From Herminiimonas arsenitoxidans (GTDB lineage Bacteria > Pseudomonadota > Gammaproteobacteria > Burkholderiales > Burkholderiaceae_D): DNA of 64,000 bases. The DNA lies in the NCBI RefSeq assembly GCF_900130075.1, contig NZ_LT671418.1, forward strand, positions 868,001-932,000, read 5' to 3'. Below, piece after piece: positions 1-9,145 of the stretch. Below the pieces are notes generated by a model, which was not told the origin of the DNA, searched no databases, and worked only from the letters and a program-made list of their open reading frames with translations. Both the position numbers and the translations under genes were made by a program. Each line of letters starts with the position of its first letter. Positions within the stretch are counted from its first letter, which is position 1.

Positions 1-1674
1 GTCCGCTTTCATCACTGCCAGGAACAAAGCTGGATTCACGCCTTGGCTTTTCGCACGCGATACTGTTTGCGTTGCCGAGAAACCAGTCGCATCATCCTTC
101 GCTTTCAACTCAGCCAATTTCGTTTCGCCCGCTTTTTTAGCCAGAGCAGTAGCTTCAACCTGAATGACGCGATCACGTACTTGCGCCTTCACTTCTTCGA
201 AAGGACGCTTGCTTGCAGGCTTGTACTCAATTACACGACCAGCGATCAGCGTATTTGGCGCAACTTCCACTGCTTCCGTATTGCGTTTATTTTTCAACGA
301 ATCTTCGGAGAACAATGCAGCCAGGAATTTCTGATTATTGAACGGTGCAGTCGGTGCAATAGCAGGATTCGGTTGGCGCGACAGATTGTTAGCTGTTTCA
401 ATTTTCAGCTTCAGTTTGTCAGCCACTGTTTTCAGGCTATCAGCTTGTTCGTAAACCGTATTGTTGAAAACATCTGCGGTTTCCGCATATTTCTTGGTGA
501 CTAATTGTTTTCTGATTTCATTGGCGATTTCGCCTTTGACTTCATCCAGAGATTTGGTCGATGCCGGTTTGATCGCCGTTACTTTGATGATGTGGAAACC
601 GTAATCCGATGGCACCAGATCGCTCAACTCGCCCTGCTTCAATTTGAAAGCAGCATCTTCAAATGGTTTGACCATCATGCCTTTGCTAAAAAAGCCGAGA
701 TCGCCACCACGTTCTGCAGAACCTGGATCGTTCGAATTCTCTTTCGCCAGCTTGGCAAATTCAGATGGATTCTTGCGTAGTGTTTCCAGCAATTTCTCTG
801 CTTTGGCTTTCGCTGCGGCTTTATCTGCATCAGATGCATCTTTATTCACGGCAACCAGAATATGGCTGGCACGACGCTGCTCATCCACGCCATAGTGTTT
901 TGCGTTTTGCTCGTAGTACGACTTGATGTCCGCATCGCTCACATTGATTTGCGAAGCAAGCGCATCAGCCGTCAGCACTACGTATTCCGCCTTCACTTCT
1001 TCTGGCACGGAAAACTCATTGCTCTTGTCGTAATACGCTTTGAGCATGTCGTCCGTCACCTTGACTTGTGAAGCATAGTCAGGTGCCTTGAATGTCAGGT
1101 ATTGCACTTCGCGCTCTTGCTCGCCCAGCTCAGACAAACGCTTGGCCAGTGAGTCCGGCGCAAAAGCTGTTGCTTGAATCGCCGCATTGACTTGCTGCAT
1201 GGTCAAGTCATGACGCAAATTGCTTTCATACATTGTTGGCGTCATGCCTTGCGCTGCCAACAGTGTTTTGTATCGTTCTATATCAAACTTGCCATCGGCT
1301 GTGGTCAAGCCCATGCCCATAATGGTTTGTTGCAAGGTTTGATCCGAGACGGATAATTTTTCACGCTTGGCTTCGGCTGCCAACACACGTTGTGCAATCA
1401 GATTTTCCAAAACTTCTTGTTTCGCTTCTGGCGTATCGAACATCTTCGGATCGAATTGCTCGCCAAACATTTGGCGGAAACGCTCCATCTGGTCGCGTTG
1501 CGCCGCATCCCATTCTGGTTGCGTAATCGGCTGACCATCAACTTTTGCAACGGTCGTGGAAGAGTCGCCCATACTGGTGTAGCTCTCCAATCCGAACAAT
1601 GCGAACGAAGGGAAAATTACCAGCAGCAGCAGAAACTGCATCAGACGTTGGTGGGTGCGAATGAAATCAAACAT
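1..1674 (-). CDS. ppiD: Peptidyl-prolyl cis-trans isomerase PpiD (3' end outside the window)
   Basis: Membrane-anchored periplasmic folding factor of the SurA/PpiD type. The reading frame is open from the ATG at 1674 to the window edge, giving 558 residues, so roughly the last 80 are missing if the usual length of about 630-640 holds. A single N-terminal membrane segment lies near residues 12-30, followed by a SurA_N-like helical region. A parvulin domain runs from about 265 to 365: it begins RRASHILVAV, has a GGDLGFFSKG loop and ends GFHIIKVTAI. In this family the parvulin domain is often weakly active or inactive. The gene is separated from the tRNAs upstream by a hairpin terminator, so it probably has its own promoter. 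Confidence in the family is high. Confidence 0.93.
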   Translation of the reverse strand, partial: MFDFIRTHQRLMQFLLLLVIFPSFALFGLESYTSMGDSSTTVAKVDGQPITQPEWDAAQRDQMERFRQMFGEQFDPKMFDTPEAKQEVLENLIAQRVLAAEAKREKLSVSDQTLQQTIMGMGLTTADGKFDIERYKTLLAAQGMTPTMYESNLRHDLTMQQVNAAIQATAFAPDSLAKRLSELGEQEREVQYLTFKAPDYASQVKVTDDMLKAYYDKSNEFSVPEEVKAEYVVLTADALASQINVSDADIKSYYEQNAKHYGVDEQRRASHILVAVNKDASDADKAAAKAKAEKLLETLRKNPSEFAKLAKENSNDPGSAERGGDLGFFSKGMMVKPFEDAAFKLKQGELSDLVPSDYGFHIIKVTAIKPASTKSLDEVKGEIANEIRKQLVTKKYAETADVFNNTVYEQADSLKTVADKLKLKIETANNLSRQPNPAIAPTAPFNNQKFLAALFSEDSLKNKRNTEAVEVAPNTLIAGRVIEYKPASKRPFEEVKAQVRDRVIQVEATALAKKAGETKLAELKAKDDATGFSATQTVSRAKSQGVNPALFLAVMKAD

Positions 1675-1720
1675 GGCTAACCAATCACAGACAAAGCGCG
1701 ATCAATACGTCGCATATATG

Positions 1721-1750
1721 AAAAAAGGCGAACTCTCGTTCGCCTTTTTG
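1721..1750. terminator. Bidirectional hairpin terminator between tRNA-Asp and ppiD
   Basis: Perfect inverted repeat AAAGGCGAAC / GTTCGCCTTT with a TCTC loop, flanked by an A run on one side and a T run on the other. On the minus strand it would end the tRNA-Val/tRNA-Asp transcript just before ppiD. Confidence 0.8.
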
Positions 1751-1755
1751 GTTTT

Positions 1756-1832
1756 TGGCGGAGTGGACGGGACTCGAACCCGCGACCCCCGGCGTGACAG
1801 GCCGGTATTCTAACCAGCTGAACTACCACTCC
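1756..1832 (-). tRNA. tRNA-Asp (GTC)
   Basis: A full 77-nt cloverleaf can be read on the minus strand. The acceptor arm GGAGTGG pairs with CCACTCC, the anticodon loop carries GTC, the T arm contains GGTTCGAGTCC, and the 3' GCCA is encoded. It lies 36 bp downstream of tRNA-Val in the same orientation, so the two are probably cotranscribed. Confidence 0.96.
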
Positions 1833-1868
1833 TAAACTACTTGATGTTTATTTTGCGAGTTTGACTGA

Positions 1869-1944
1869 TGGTGGGTGCTGACGGGGTCGAACCGCCGACC
1901 TACGCCTTGTAAGGGCGCCGCTCTACCAACTGAGCTAAGCACCC
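1869..1944 (-). tRNA. tRNA-Val (TAC)
   Basis: A 76-nt cloverleaf on the minus strand. Acceptor GGGTGCT pairs with AGCACCC, the anticodon stem-loop is GCCCT-TACAAGGC with anticodon TAC, the T loop is GTTCGAC, and CCA is encoded. It is the first gene of a two-tRNA unit with tRNA-Asp. Confidence 0.96.
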
Positions 1945-2030
1945 AAATCTTTGCTTAACCAGACAAACATACAGCGTTGTCACCACGCCGCAAAAGAAAT
2001 TATTTTACAGCATGTTGAATCAATTTGCTA

Positions 2031-2303
2031 CTAGTTAACCGCGTCTTTCAAAGCTTTGCCTGGTTTAAATTTAGGCACTTTAGCTGCTTTGATTTTGATG
2101 GCTTCGCCAGTACGTGGGTTACGACCCGTACGTGCTGCACGTTTGCCTACGGAAAATGTACCGAAACCAACCAAGGTAACAGTGCCATTTTTTTTCAATG
2201 TGGTTTTGACTGCACCGATCACAGCGTCAAGCGCGCGTGCTGCCGCAGCTTTGGAAATATCAGCGGAACCAGCAATGTGGTCAATCAATTCGGTTTTATT
2301 CAC
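2031..2303 (-). CDS. hupB: DNA-binding protein HU (beta type)
   Basis: Small nucleoid-associated histone-like protein of 90 residues, the usual HU length. It bends DNA without strict sequence specificity. The HU signature [21 protein letters not shown] lies at about 47-67, and the conserved Pro that intercalates into DNA is in the RNPRTGE arm. The start is GTG (2303), preceded by a good Shine-Dalgarno GAGGGG 7 nt away. A sigma70 promoter and a leader hairpin lie upstream. It stands between lon and the tRNAs, as in many proteobacteria where hupB follows lon, but a terminator below lon makes it a separate unit. Confidence 0.95.
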   Translation of the reverse strand: MNKTELIDHIAGSADISKAAAARALDAVIGAVKTTLKKNGTVTLVGFGTFSVGKRAARTGRNPRTGEAIKIKAAKVPKFKPGKALKDAVN

Positions 2304-2329
2304 TTACGTCCCCTCACAAAGGTTTAATA

Positions 2330-2372
2330 CCGCATCTCGTTCTTACGAAAAAGTAGTAAGACGACGATGCGG
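2330..2372 (-). promoter_or_regulatory. Leader hairpin in the hupB 5' untranslated region
   Basis: Outer arms CCGCATC (2330-2336) and GATGCGG (2366-2372) enclose an inner stem CTTAC / GTAAG with an A-rich loop. It falls entirely in the predicted 5' UTR of hupB, about 27 bp ahead of the GTG start. It may affect mRNA stability or translation. No function is shown by the sequence itself. Confidence 0.5.
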
Positions 2373-2395
2373 ACGCAGAAAAATCTGCAGGAAGT

Positions 2396-2424
2396 ATTAA
2401 ACAAGCCGCAAAGCCTTGTGTCAA
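2396..2424 (-). promoter_or_regulatory. Sigma70 promoter of hupB
   Basis: On the minus strand a perfect -35 TTGACA (2424-2419) is followed by exactly 17 bp and the -10 TTTAAT (2401-2396). Transcription would start near 2389, giving a leader of about 85 nt. Confidence 0.7.
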
Positions 2425-2513
2425 GCGCTTTGCAAAGCTTTTCCCTCTGAAAATTAACATTTTTTTCTGTTTTAGATTCTCAACATTCATGCATACGATA
2501 TTTTTACGCGAAA

Positions 2514-2539
2514 AAAAAGCGCTCCGAAGAGCGCTTTTT
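2514..2539 (-). terminator. Rho-independent terminator of lon
   Basis: Stem AAAAGCGCTC / GAGCGCTTTT with a CGAA loop (TTCG on the transcribed strand), followed on the minus strand by eight T. It begins 12 bp past the lon stop codon. Confidence 0.88.
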
Positions 2540-2551
2540 AAATGCTGACAA

Positions 2552-4966
2552 TCAATGCTTCATGACACTGGGATCAGTTGGTTCAGCAGGTTTGGCAACA
2601 GCAGTATCAACCACTGCAACTTCCTCATCCGTCAACGGTACTGGTGCGCGTTCCAATGCAATTTCAAGCACCTTGTCGATCCAGCGCACTGGAACGATTT
2701 CAAGCTTGTTCTTCACATTGTCTGGAATCTCTGCGAGATCCTTCACGTTTTGTTCAGGTATCAAAACAGTCTTGATACCACCGCGATGCGCCGCTAACAG
2801 TTTCTCTTTCAAGCCACCGATAGGCAATACTTCGCCACGCAAGGTAATCTCGCCCGTCATCGCAACATCAGCACGCACAGGAATACCTGTGAACACCGAC
2901 ACCATCGCCAAGGTCATCGCTACACCAGCCGATGGACCATCCTTAGGCGTTGCCCCTTCAGGTACGTGAATATGGATATCGCTCTTTTCGAAGATGTCGG
3001 CTTTGATACCAAGTTTCTTCGCGCGGCTACGCACAACTGTGCGCGCTGCTTCGATCGATTCCTTCATCACGTCGCCCAAGGTACCGGTACGAATGATGCC
3101 GCCCTTACCTGGCATCGCCATCGATTCGATCGTCAGCAAATCACCACCGACTTCGGTCCATGCCAAACCGACGACCTGACCGATTTGGTTTTCTTTTTCG
3201 GCAACGCCGAAATCGAATTGACGTACGCCAAGGAATTTATCAAGGTTCTTGGTTGAGATCGTGACTTTTTTGTCCTGTTTTTTGAGCAGCAACATTTTCA
3301 CGACCTTACGGCAGATCTTCGAAATTTCTCGTTCCAGCGAACGTACACCGGCTTCACGCGTGTAGTAACGAATGATGTCGCGTATCGCGGATTCGGCCAC
3401 ACTGATCTCGTCTTCTTTCAGACCATTGTTCTTGATCTGCTTAGGCAACAAATAGCGTTGTGCGATGCTGGTTTTTTCATCTTCGGTGTAACCCGACAGA
3501 CGAATAACTTCCATACGATCGAGCAAGGCTGGCGGAATGTTGTACGAGTTCGAAGTCGCAACAAACATCACATCCGACAAATCAAAATCGACTTCAACGT
3601 AGTGATCCGAGAACGTGTGGTTTTGCTCAGGATCGAGTACCTCGAGCAAAGCCGACGACGGATCGCCACGGAAATCCATACCAAGTTTGTCGATCTCATC
3701 CAGCAGGAACAACGGATTACGTACGCCGGTTTTCGCCAGGCTTTGCAAAATCTTGCCAGGCATAGAACCGATGTAAGTACGACGATGGCCGCGAATCTCG
3801 GCTTCATCACGTACACCACCCAAAGCCATACGTACGAACTTGCGGTTCGTTGCACGTGCAATCGATTGGCCGAGCGAGGTTTTACCCACGCCTGGAGGTC
3901 CGACGAAGCACAGGATAGGCGCTTTCAGTTTGTCGACGCGTTGTTGCACGGCGAGGTATTCCAGAATGCGTTCTTTCACCTTGTCGAGACCGTAGTGATC
4001 GTCTTCCAATACTTTTTCAGCATTGGCCAGATCGTTATTCACTTTCGATTTTTTCTTCCAAGGCAAACCAAGCAAGGTGTCAATGTAGTTGCGCACAACC
4101 GTTGCTTCAGCCGACATTGGCGACATCAGTTTGAGTTTCTTCAACTCATTCTGAGCCTTGGCCAATGCTTCCTTAGGCATTTTGGCAGCAATGATTTTCT
4201 TCTCGAGATCTTCGAGATCAGCGCCCTCTTCACCTTCGCCCAATTCTTTTTGAATCGCTTTGACCTGCTCGTTCAAATAGTATTCGCGTTGCGATTTTTC
4301 CATCTGGCGCTTCACACGACCACGGATGCGCTTCTCGACTTGCAGAATGTCGAGCTCGCCTTCCAGTTGGCCGAGCAGATGCTCATAGCGTTTCGCTACG
4401 TTGAAGATTTCGAGGATGACTTGCTTCTGCTCAAGTTTGAGCGGCAAGTGCGCAGCGATGGTGTCAGCCAAACGGCCGGCATCATCGATGCCTGCCAGCG
4501 AAGTCAGTATCTCTGGCGGGATTTTTTTGTTCAGTTTTACGTATTGATCGAACTGTTGAACGATCGCGCGACGCATCGCTTCCACTTCGGACTCATCGCC
4601 CGCTTCGGATTCAATCGGCGTGAGATCAGCAACGAAATGCGTATCCAGCTCACTGATGTGATGAATACGTGCACGTTGCGCGCCTTCGACCAACACCTTT
4701 ACGGTGCCGTCTGGCAGCTTCAACATTTGCAGAATATTGGCGACGCAGCCGATTTCATAAATATCGTCGGCTGACGGCTCGTCTTTGGCAGCAGCTTTTT
4801 GCGCGGCAAGCATGATGCTCTTGCCTTGCTCCATTGCGGCTTCGAGCGCCTTGATTGATTTAGGACGACCGACGAACAGAGGAATTACCATGTGCGGGAA
4901 GACAACAACATCACGCAACGGTAACAGCGGCAGTTGGGTTTGTTCAGTGGAAATAGTAGTCGTCAT
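2552..4966 (-). CDS. lon: ATP-dependent protease Lon
   Basis: Cytoplasmic AAA+ serine protease that degrades misfolded and selected regulatory proteins. The 804 residues match the LonA family. The N-terminal substrate domain covers about 10-205 and a coiled region about 210-300. Walker A GPPGVGKT is at 356-363 and Walker B FLLDEID at about 420. The C-terminal protease domain has the Ser-Lys dyad: Ser679 in PKDGPSAGVA and Lys722 in GGLKEKLL, at the same numbers as in E. coli Lon. The ATG at 4966 is the natural start. It is separated from clpX by two tandem hairpins, so it should have its own promoter. I found no convincing sigma32 promoter. Confidence 0.98.
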   Translation of the reverse strand: MTTTISTEQTQLPLLPLRDVVVFPHMVIPLFVGRPKSIKALEAAMEQGKSIMLAAQKAAAKDEPSADDIYEIGCVANILQMLKLPDGTVKVLVEGAQRARIHHISELDTHFVADLTPIESEAGDESEVEAMRRAIVQQFDQYVKLNKKIPPEILTSLAGIDDAGRLADTIAAHLPLKLEQKQVILEIFNVAKRYEHLLGQLEGELDILQVEKRIRGRVKRQMEKSQREYYLNEQVKAIQKELGEGEEGADLEDLEKKIIAAKMPKEALAKAQNELKKLKLMSPMSAEATVVRNYIDTLLGLPWKKKSKVNNDLANAEKVLEDDHYGLDKVKERILEYLAVQQRVDKLKAPILCFVGPPGVGKTSLGQSIARATNRKFVRMALGGVRDEAEIRGHRRTYIGSMPGKILQSLAKTGVRNPLFLLDEIDKLGMDFRGDPSSALLEVLDPEQNHTFSDHYVEVDFDLSDVMFVATSNSYNIPPALLDRMEVIRLSGYTEDEKTSIAQRYLLPKQIKNNGLKEDEISVAESAIRDIIRYYTREAGVRSLEREISKICRKVVKMLLLKKQDKKVTISTKNLDKFLGVRQFDFGVAEKENQIGQVVGLAWTEVGGDLLTIESMAMPGKGGIIRTGTLGDVMKESIEAARTVVRSRAKKLGIKADIFEKSDIHIHVPEGATPKDGPSAGVAMTLAMVSVFTGIPVRADVAMTGEITLRGEVLPIGGLKEKLLAAHRGGIKTVLIPEQNVKDLAEIPDNVKNKLEIVPVRWIDKVLEIALERAPVPLTDEEVAVVDTAVAKPAEPTDPSVMKH

Positions 4967-5058
4967 GGCGAGCCTTATCTATAAACGTGTTAATGATGTT
5001 GGCGCTAACGGCCAAAACACAAGCCCGGACAGCAACAAAAATCATCCAGAAAAATAAA

Positions 5059-5093
5059 AAAGCCACCCGCGAAGTTGTCTTCGAAGTGGCTTT
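5059..5093 (-). terminator. Second hairpin terminator between clpX and lon
   Basis: Two-part stem: outer AAAGCCAC / GTGGCTTT, inner CGAAG / CTTCG with a TTGT loop. On the minus strand it is followed by a T-rich run. Together with 5148-5175 it forms tandem terminators that insulate lon from clpX. Confidence 0.7.
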
Positions 5094-5147
5094 ACTATGG
5101 AAGCCTGAATGATCCCTGCTGGTTTTAATTGTACTGCGTTTTAATTG

Positions 5148-5175
5148 AAAAACGGGCTAAAAAAGCCCGTTTTTG
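5148..5175 (-). terminator. Terminator of clpX
   Basis: Inverted repeat AAAACGGGC / GCCCGTTTT with loop TAAAAAA and T-rich flanks, 28 bp beyond the clpX stop codon. Confidence 0.85.
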
Positions 5176-5202
5176 GTAATTTCTGCCTGTTTTTACAAAA
5201 CT

Positions 5203-6474
5203 TTACTGTTTTGCTCCAGATACTTTAGGTTGCTCATGATAGATCAGCAATGGCTTCGCGCCATTTGTGATCGTTCCTTCATCAATGACAACCTTGGCAA
5301 CATTTTGCTCATTCGGCAATTCGAACATGACGTCCAGCAATGCATGTTCGAGTATCGAACGCAAACCACGTGCACCGGTTTTGCGTGCAATTGCCTTCTT
5401 CGCAATTGCCTGCAAAGCAGCAGGACGGATTTCCAGTTCTGCGCCTTCCATTTGCAATAATTTGGAATATTGCTTGATCAGCGCATTCTTTGGTTCGAGC
5501 AAGATCTGAATTAATGCTTCTTCATCCAGTTCACGCAATGTTGCCACTACTGGCAGACGGCCGACCAATTCAGGAATCAAACCGAATTTGATCAAATCTT
5601 CAGGTTCGGTATCCAGCATGACCTGGCTGGCAGTACGTTCTTCACGGCTCTTCACGCTAGCCGAGAAACCGATACCACTCTTCTCCGAACGCTCGGAAAT
5701 GATCTTCGCCAAGCCATCAAATGCACCACCGCAGATGAACATGATGTTGGTTGTATCGATTTGCACGAAATCCTGATTCGGATGCTTGCGACCACCTTGT
5801 GGCGGCACTGAAGCCATCGTACCTTCGATCAACTTCAGCAAGGCTTGCTGCACGCCTTCACCGGATACGTCACGTGTGATCGATGGATTGTCTGACTTGC
5901 GTGAGATCTTGTCGATCTCATCGATATAGACGATACCTTTTTGCGCACGTTCGACTTCGTAATTACAGTTCTGCAAAAGCTTCTGGATGATGTTTTCCAC
6001 ATCTTCACCAACGTAACCAGCTTCAGTCAGCGTCGTTGCATCGGCGATGACGAACGGTACGTCCAGAGTGCGTGCCAGTGTCTGCGCCAGCAAGGTCTTG
6101 CCGGAACCAGTAGGACCGACTAACAAGATATTGCTCTTGGCCAGTTCTACATCGTCCTTCTTACCGAGATGCTTCAGTCGTTTGTAGTGATTGTAGACAG
6201 CGACCGACAAAATGCGTTTGGCGGCGTTCTGCCCGATCACATATTGATCCAGCAATTCACATAACTCTTGTGGTGTTGGCAGATCCGTACGCGGACCGGC
6301 AACGCTTTCTACACTCGATGCTTCATCGCGGATGATGTCGTTACATAAATCGATACATTCATCGCAAATAAACACGGATGGCCCAGCAATGAGCTTTTTC
6401 ACCTCGTGCTGGCTCTTGCCGCAGAACGAGCAGTAGAGCAATTTTTCGCCGGTTGAGGATTTTTTCTCTGACAT
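5203..6474 (-). CDS. clpX: ATP-dependent Clp protease ATP-binding subunit ClpX
   Basis: AAA+ unfoldase that feeds substrates into ClpP in the cytoplasm. The 423 residues are the normal length. The N-terminal zinc-binding domain has Cys15, Cys18, Cys37 and Cys40. Walker A GPTGSGKT is at 120-127 and Walker B IVYIDEID at about 181-188. The IGF loop that docks on ClpP is at 268-270 (SGIGFSAS). It lies 157 bp downstream of clpP on the same strand, with a terminator-like hairpin between them, so expression may be only partly coupled to clpP. Confidence 0.98.
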   Translation of the reverse strand: MSEKKSSTGEKLLYCSFCGKSQHEVKKLIAGPSVFICDECIDLCNDIIRDEASSVESVAGPRTDLPTPQELCELLDQYVIGQNAAKRILSVAVYNHYKRLKHLGKKDDVELAKSNILLVGPTGSGKTLLAQTLARTLDVPFVIADATTLTEAGYVGEDVENIIQKLLQNCNYEVERAQKGIVYIDEIDKISRKSDNPSITRDVSGEGVQQALLKLIEGTMASVPPQGGRKHPNQDFVQIDTTNIMFICGGAFDGLAKIISERSEKSGIGFSASVKSREERTASQVMLDTEPEDLIKFGLIPELVGRLPVVATLRELDEEALIQILLEPKNALIKQYSKLLQMEGAELEIRPAALQAIAKKAIARKTGARGLRSILEHALLDVMFELPNEQNVAKVVIDEGTITNGAKPLLIYHEQPKVSGAKQ

Positions 6475-6581
6475 GGTGCGCGTTATCTATGGTTGGATAG
6501 TGATTGATATTACCTGCGAATTACAAATTCGTCACGCCATGCAAAAAAGTTAGTGTGAAATGGCCTGCGCCACAAAACAAA

Positions 6582-6609
6582 ACGCCCGAACGTTGATGCG
6601 CCCGGGCGT
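6582..6609 (-). terminator. Terminator-like hairpin between clpP and clpX
   Basis: Arms ACGCCCG / CGGGCGT, followed on the minus strand by TTTTGTTTTG. It lies between the clpP stop and the clpX start and could partly reduce read-through into clpX. Confidence 0.65.
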
Positions 6610-6631
6610 CACTTATTACATAGCCAACGAA

Positions 6632-7261
6632 TCAAGCGCGCGTTGTCAAAACTTTATCGATCATGCCGTACTCAACAGCAGCATCGGCCGACATGAAATT
6701 GTCGCGATCAGTATCTTTACTGATTTCGTCTATCGTTTTGCCGGTTCTTTCAGCAAGAATACCGTTCAATCTTTCACGCAGATACAAGATTTCGCGTGCC
6801 TGGATTTCGATATCCGAAGCTTGGCCTTGCGCACCGCCCAAAGGCTGATGAATCATGATACGCGAGTTAGGCAAGGAGAAACGCTTACCTTTCTCACCAG
6901 CTGCCAACAGGAAAGCACCCATCGACGCAGCCAAGCCAGTGCACAAAGTCGAAACATTCGGCTTGATGAACTGCATCGTGTCATAAATCGCCATGCCGGC
7001 CGAAACCGAGCCGCCTGGCGAGTTAATGTACAAGGAAATATCCTTGTCCGGATTTTCGCTTTCCAGGAACAGCAACTGCGCAACAACCAGATTGGCCGAT
7101 TGATCATTCACCGGGCCAACCAGGAAAATGATGCGTTCTTTCAGCAAACGCGAATAAATATCGTATGCGCGTTCACCGCGACCGCTCTGTTCGACCACCA
7201 TTGGAACCATACCGAGCATATCGGTATCAAGAGCAGAAGTACGAGTCATGCTTGTGGTCAT
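6632..7261 (-). CDS. clpP: ATP-dependent Clp protease proteolytic subunit
   Basis: Serine peptidase that forms the 14-subunit barrel working with ClpX. It has 209 residues. The catalytic triad is visible as Ser113 (AASMGAF), His138 (MIHQPLGG) and Asp187 (DTDRDNF), which is the E. coli triad shifted by 16. The SPGGSVSAG substrate strand is also present. The ATG at 7261 has a Shine-Dalgarno AAGGA at good distance and is preferred over the next ATG at 7249. It follows tig by only 27 bp, so tig-clpP form an operon. The N-terminal residues before the mature body are probably a short propeptide. Confidence 0.98.
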   Translation of the reverse strand: MTTSMTRTSALDTDMLGMVPMVVEQSGRGERAYDIYSRLLKERIIFLVGPVNDQSANLVVAQLLFLESENPDKDISLYINSPGGSVSAGMAIYDTMQFIKPNVSTLCTGLAASMGAFLLAAGEKGKRFSLPNSRIMIHQPLGGAQGQASDIEIQAREILYLRERLNGILAERTGKTIDEISKDTDRDNFMSADAAVEYGMIDKVLTTRA

Positions 7262-7288
7262 GTGCTTTCCTTATGAGCGCACAAGTGC

Positions 7289-8638
7289 TTAAGCTTGTGC
7301 GTTGTTACCCATCAATTCATCGAACGCAACCGGTTTCTCGGTTACTTTCGCTTTACCCAGCACGTAGTTGACGACGTTTTCTTCCAATACAAGGGCTTCA
7401 ACTTCGGCCAAACGGCTACGGTCGCTGAAATAATACTTCAGAACTTGTTGTGGGTCTTCGTAGCTCTGCGCGAATTCTTCAACTTGCGCTTTAACTTGTT
7501 CTGGTTTTGCTTGCAGATCGTTCGCTTTCACGACTTCTGCCAAGATCAAACCAAGACGCACGCGACGCTCTGCTTGCTCGGTGAACAATTCAGGTGGGAA
7601 TGGCAAGTCGCTGACTTTCATACCGCGCTGAGTCATATCTTGACGCGTCATTTCCATCAAACGCTCTACGTCTTGATCGATCAGAGTCTTAGGAACGTCC
7701 AACTCGCTGTTCTTGATCAGTGCATCCATGACGCTGTCTTTGGTCTTGGCCTTGATACGGCTGCTGACTTCGCGCTGCAGATTAACTTTGATATCTTCAC
7801 GCATTTTTTGCAGGTCGCCGTCTGGGATGCCCAGCGATTTTGCAAATTCAGCATCGACTTCTGGCAGATGCGCCCATTCGATTTGCTTCAATGTGATCGT
7901 GAATTCAGCTGTTTTGCCAGCAACATCTTTGCCGTGGTAATCAGCTGGGAATGCCAACGGGAAGGTTTTCGATTCGCCAACTTTCAAGCCGATAGTGCCT
8001 GCTTCAAATTCAGCCAACATGCGGCCTTCGCCCAATACGAAAGCGTAGTCTTCAGCTTTACCGCCTTGGAATTCAACGCCGTCGATGGTGCCGACGAAGT
8101 CGATAGTGACGCGGTCACCGTTTTTAGCTGTCAGATCGGAACCGCCATCGCCGTGCGCGCTTTGCTCGCCTTTGACGTGGTAGTGCACGCGTTGCTTGCG
8201 CAGGATGTCGATGGTTTTATCGATTTCTGCATCGCTGACGTCAACCGTAGTTTTTTCCACTTCGGCTGCCGACAAGTCACCCACTTTAACTTCTGGGTAA
8301 ACTTCAAACGTTGCATTGAAAACCATGGTGCCATCTGTAGCAGCATCGTCAGTTTTCGGTTCGATTTTTGGAAAACCGGCAACGCGCAGATTGTTTTCGC
8401 TAGCAGCTTCGTTGAATGCACGACCTACTTTGTCGTTCAATACTTCGTTTTCGACTTGATAGCCGTACTGTTGCGCGACCATTTTCATCGGCACTTTACC
8501 AGTACGGAAGCCAGGCGCCTTGACCGTACGAGCACGGACTTTCAGGCGTTTTTCAACTTCCGCTTGTACATCAGCCATAGGCACGGTGATCGTGATACGG
8601 CGTTCAAGTTTGTCCAGAGTTTCGACTGCAGTTGCCAT
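7289..8638 (-). CDS. tig: Trigger factor
   Basis: Ribosome-associated chaperone with prolyl isomerase activity. It has 449 residues in the usual three-part arrangement. The N-terminal ribosome-binding domain carries a GFRTGKVPM loop near 43-51, which is the family signature for docking on L23. An FKBP-like isomerase domain runs from about 170 to 260 ([10 protein letters not shown], then [10 protein letters not shown]). A long helical C-terminal domain follows. It is the first protein gene of the tig-clpP(-clpX) unit. The tRNA-Leu gene lies just 29 bp upstream on the same strand, so the tRNA and tig may share a primary transcript. Confidence 0.97.
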   Translation of the reverse strand: MATAVETLDKLERRITITVPMADVQAEVEKRLKVRARTVKAPGFRTGKVPMKMVAQQYGYQVENEVLNDKVGRAFNEAASENNLRVAGFPKIEPKTDDAATDGTMVFNATFEVYPEVKVGDLSAAEVEKTTVDVSDAEIDKTIDILRKQRVHYHVKGEQSAHGDGGSDLTAKNGDRVTIDFVGTIDGVEFQGGKAEDYAFVLGEGRMLAEFEAGTIGLKVGESKTFPLAFPADYHGKDVAGKTAEFTITLKQIEWAHLPEVDAEFAKSLGIPDGDLQKMREDIKVNLQREVSSRIKAKTKDSVMDALIKNSELDVPKTLIDQDVERLMEMTRQDMTQRGMKVSDLPFPPELFTEQAERRVRLGLILAEVVKANDLQAKPEQVKAQVEEFAQSYEDPQQVLKYYFSDRSRLAEVEALVLEENVVNYVLGKAKVTEKPVAFDELMGNNAQA

Positions 8639-8667
8639 GTGAATCGTCCAAAAAATAAAAAATTCTG

Positions 8668-8754
8668 TGGTGCGAGGAGGGGGACTCGAACCCCCACACC
8701 ATTGCTGGCGTCAGGACCTAAACCTGGTGCGTCTACCAATTTCGCCATCCTCGC
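8668..8754 (-). tRNA. tRNA-Leu (TAG)
   Basis: An 87-nt class II tRNA on the minus strand. Acceptor GCGAGGA pairs with TCCTCGC, the anticodon loop carries TAG, there is a long variable arm, the T loop is GTTCGAG, and ACCA is encoded at the 3' end. Confidence 0.96.
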
Positions 8755-9145
8755 GGGAATGTGCACTAAGTGCGCAAATACAAAAGCAAAAGGCGACCAC
8801 GAAGTGAAAATTAGGGTCGCCCTGCACTGCCTTTTGTATCGGCTGTTCAACTTCAACCCGGGATTTTACTGGATTTTACGAAGCCTGCGCTGATTTTTGA
8901 CACTTTGCCCACTCTGGCCGATTAAACGCTTGCTCTGAGAGGGATATTTAACTCGCATTTAAGCAATAGATTGAGGCTATAGCGAGCAGCAAAGTGGCTA
9001 ATCAATAAGCTAGAAACCCGCGCTGATTTAGCAGAGACGCATCTATTTTCAATTACTATGCAGGCTAACCGTCAGCATTCAGCAAAGAAACTTTTATTCT
9101 TTGCTAATTAGGCTTCATTTACCGATTACGCGTCTCAAAGCACTC
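8755..9145. other. Gene-free stretch between tRNA-Leu and hpnC, with two hairpins
   Basis: These 391 bp contain no credible ORF. One imperfect stem-loop lies at 8781-8836 (outer CAAAAG / CTTTTG, inner GGCGACC / GGTCGCC). A second, tighter hairpin at 9081-9105 has 9-bp arms AGCAAAGAA / TTCTTTGCT and lies 40 bp ahead of hpnC. The divergent promoters of tRNA-Leu and the hpn operon must lie here, but I see no clear consensus -35/-10 pair. Confidence 0.6.

Noticed and set aside
3458..4774. Long open frame of 438 codons on the plus strand inside lon
   Set aside because: It is antisense to a complete Lon gene, its translation is rich in Phe, His, Gln and Arg as expected from reversed codons, and it has no recognisable domain.
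4967..5058. Heat-shock (sigma32) promoter upstream of lon
   Set aside because: Expected from biology, but no CTTGAAA / CCCCAT-like pair at proper spacing could be found by eye.
7295..8893. 532-codon plus-strand frame opposite tig
   Set aside because: Antisense shadow of trigger factor that also runs through the tRNA-Leu gene; composition is of the shadow type.
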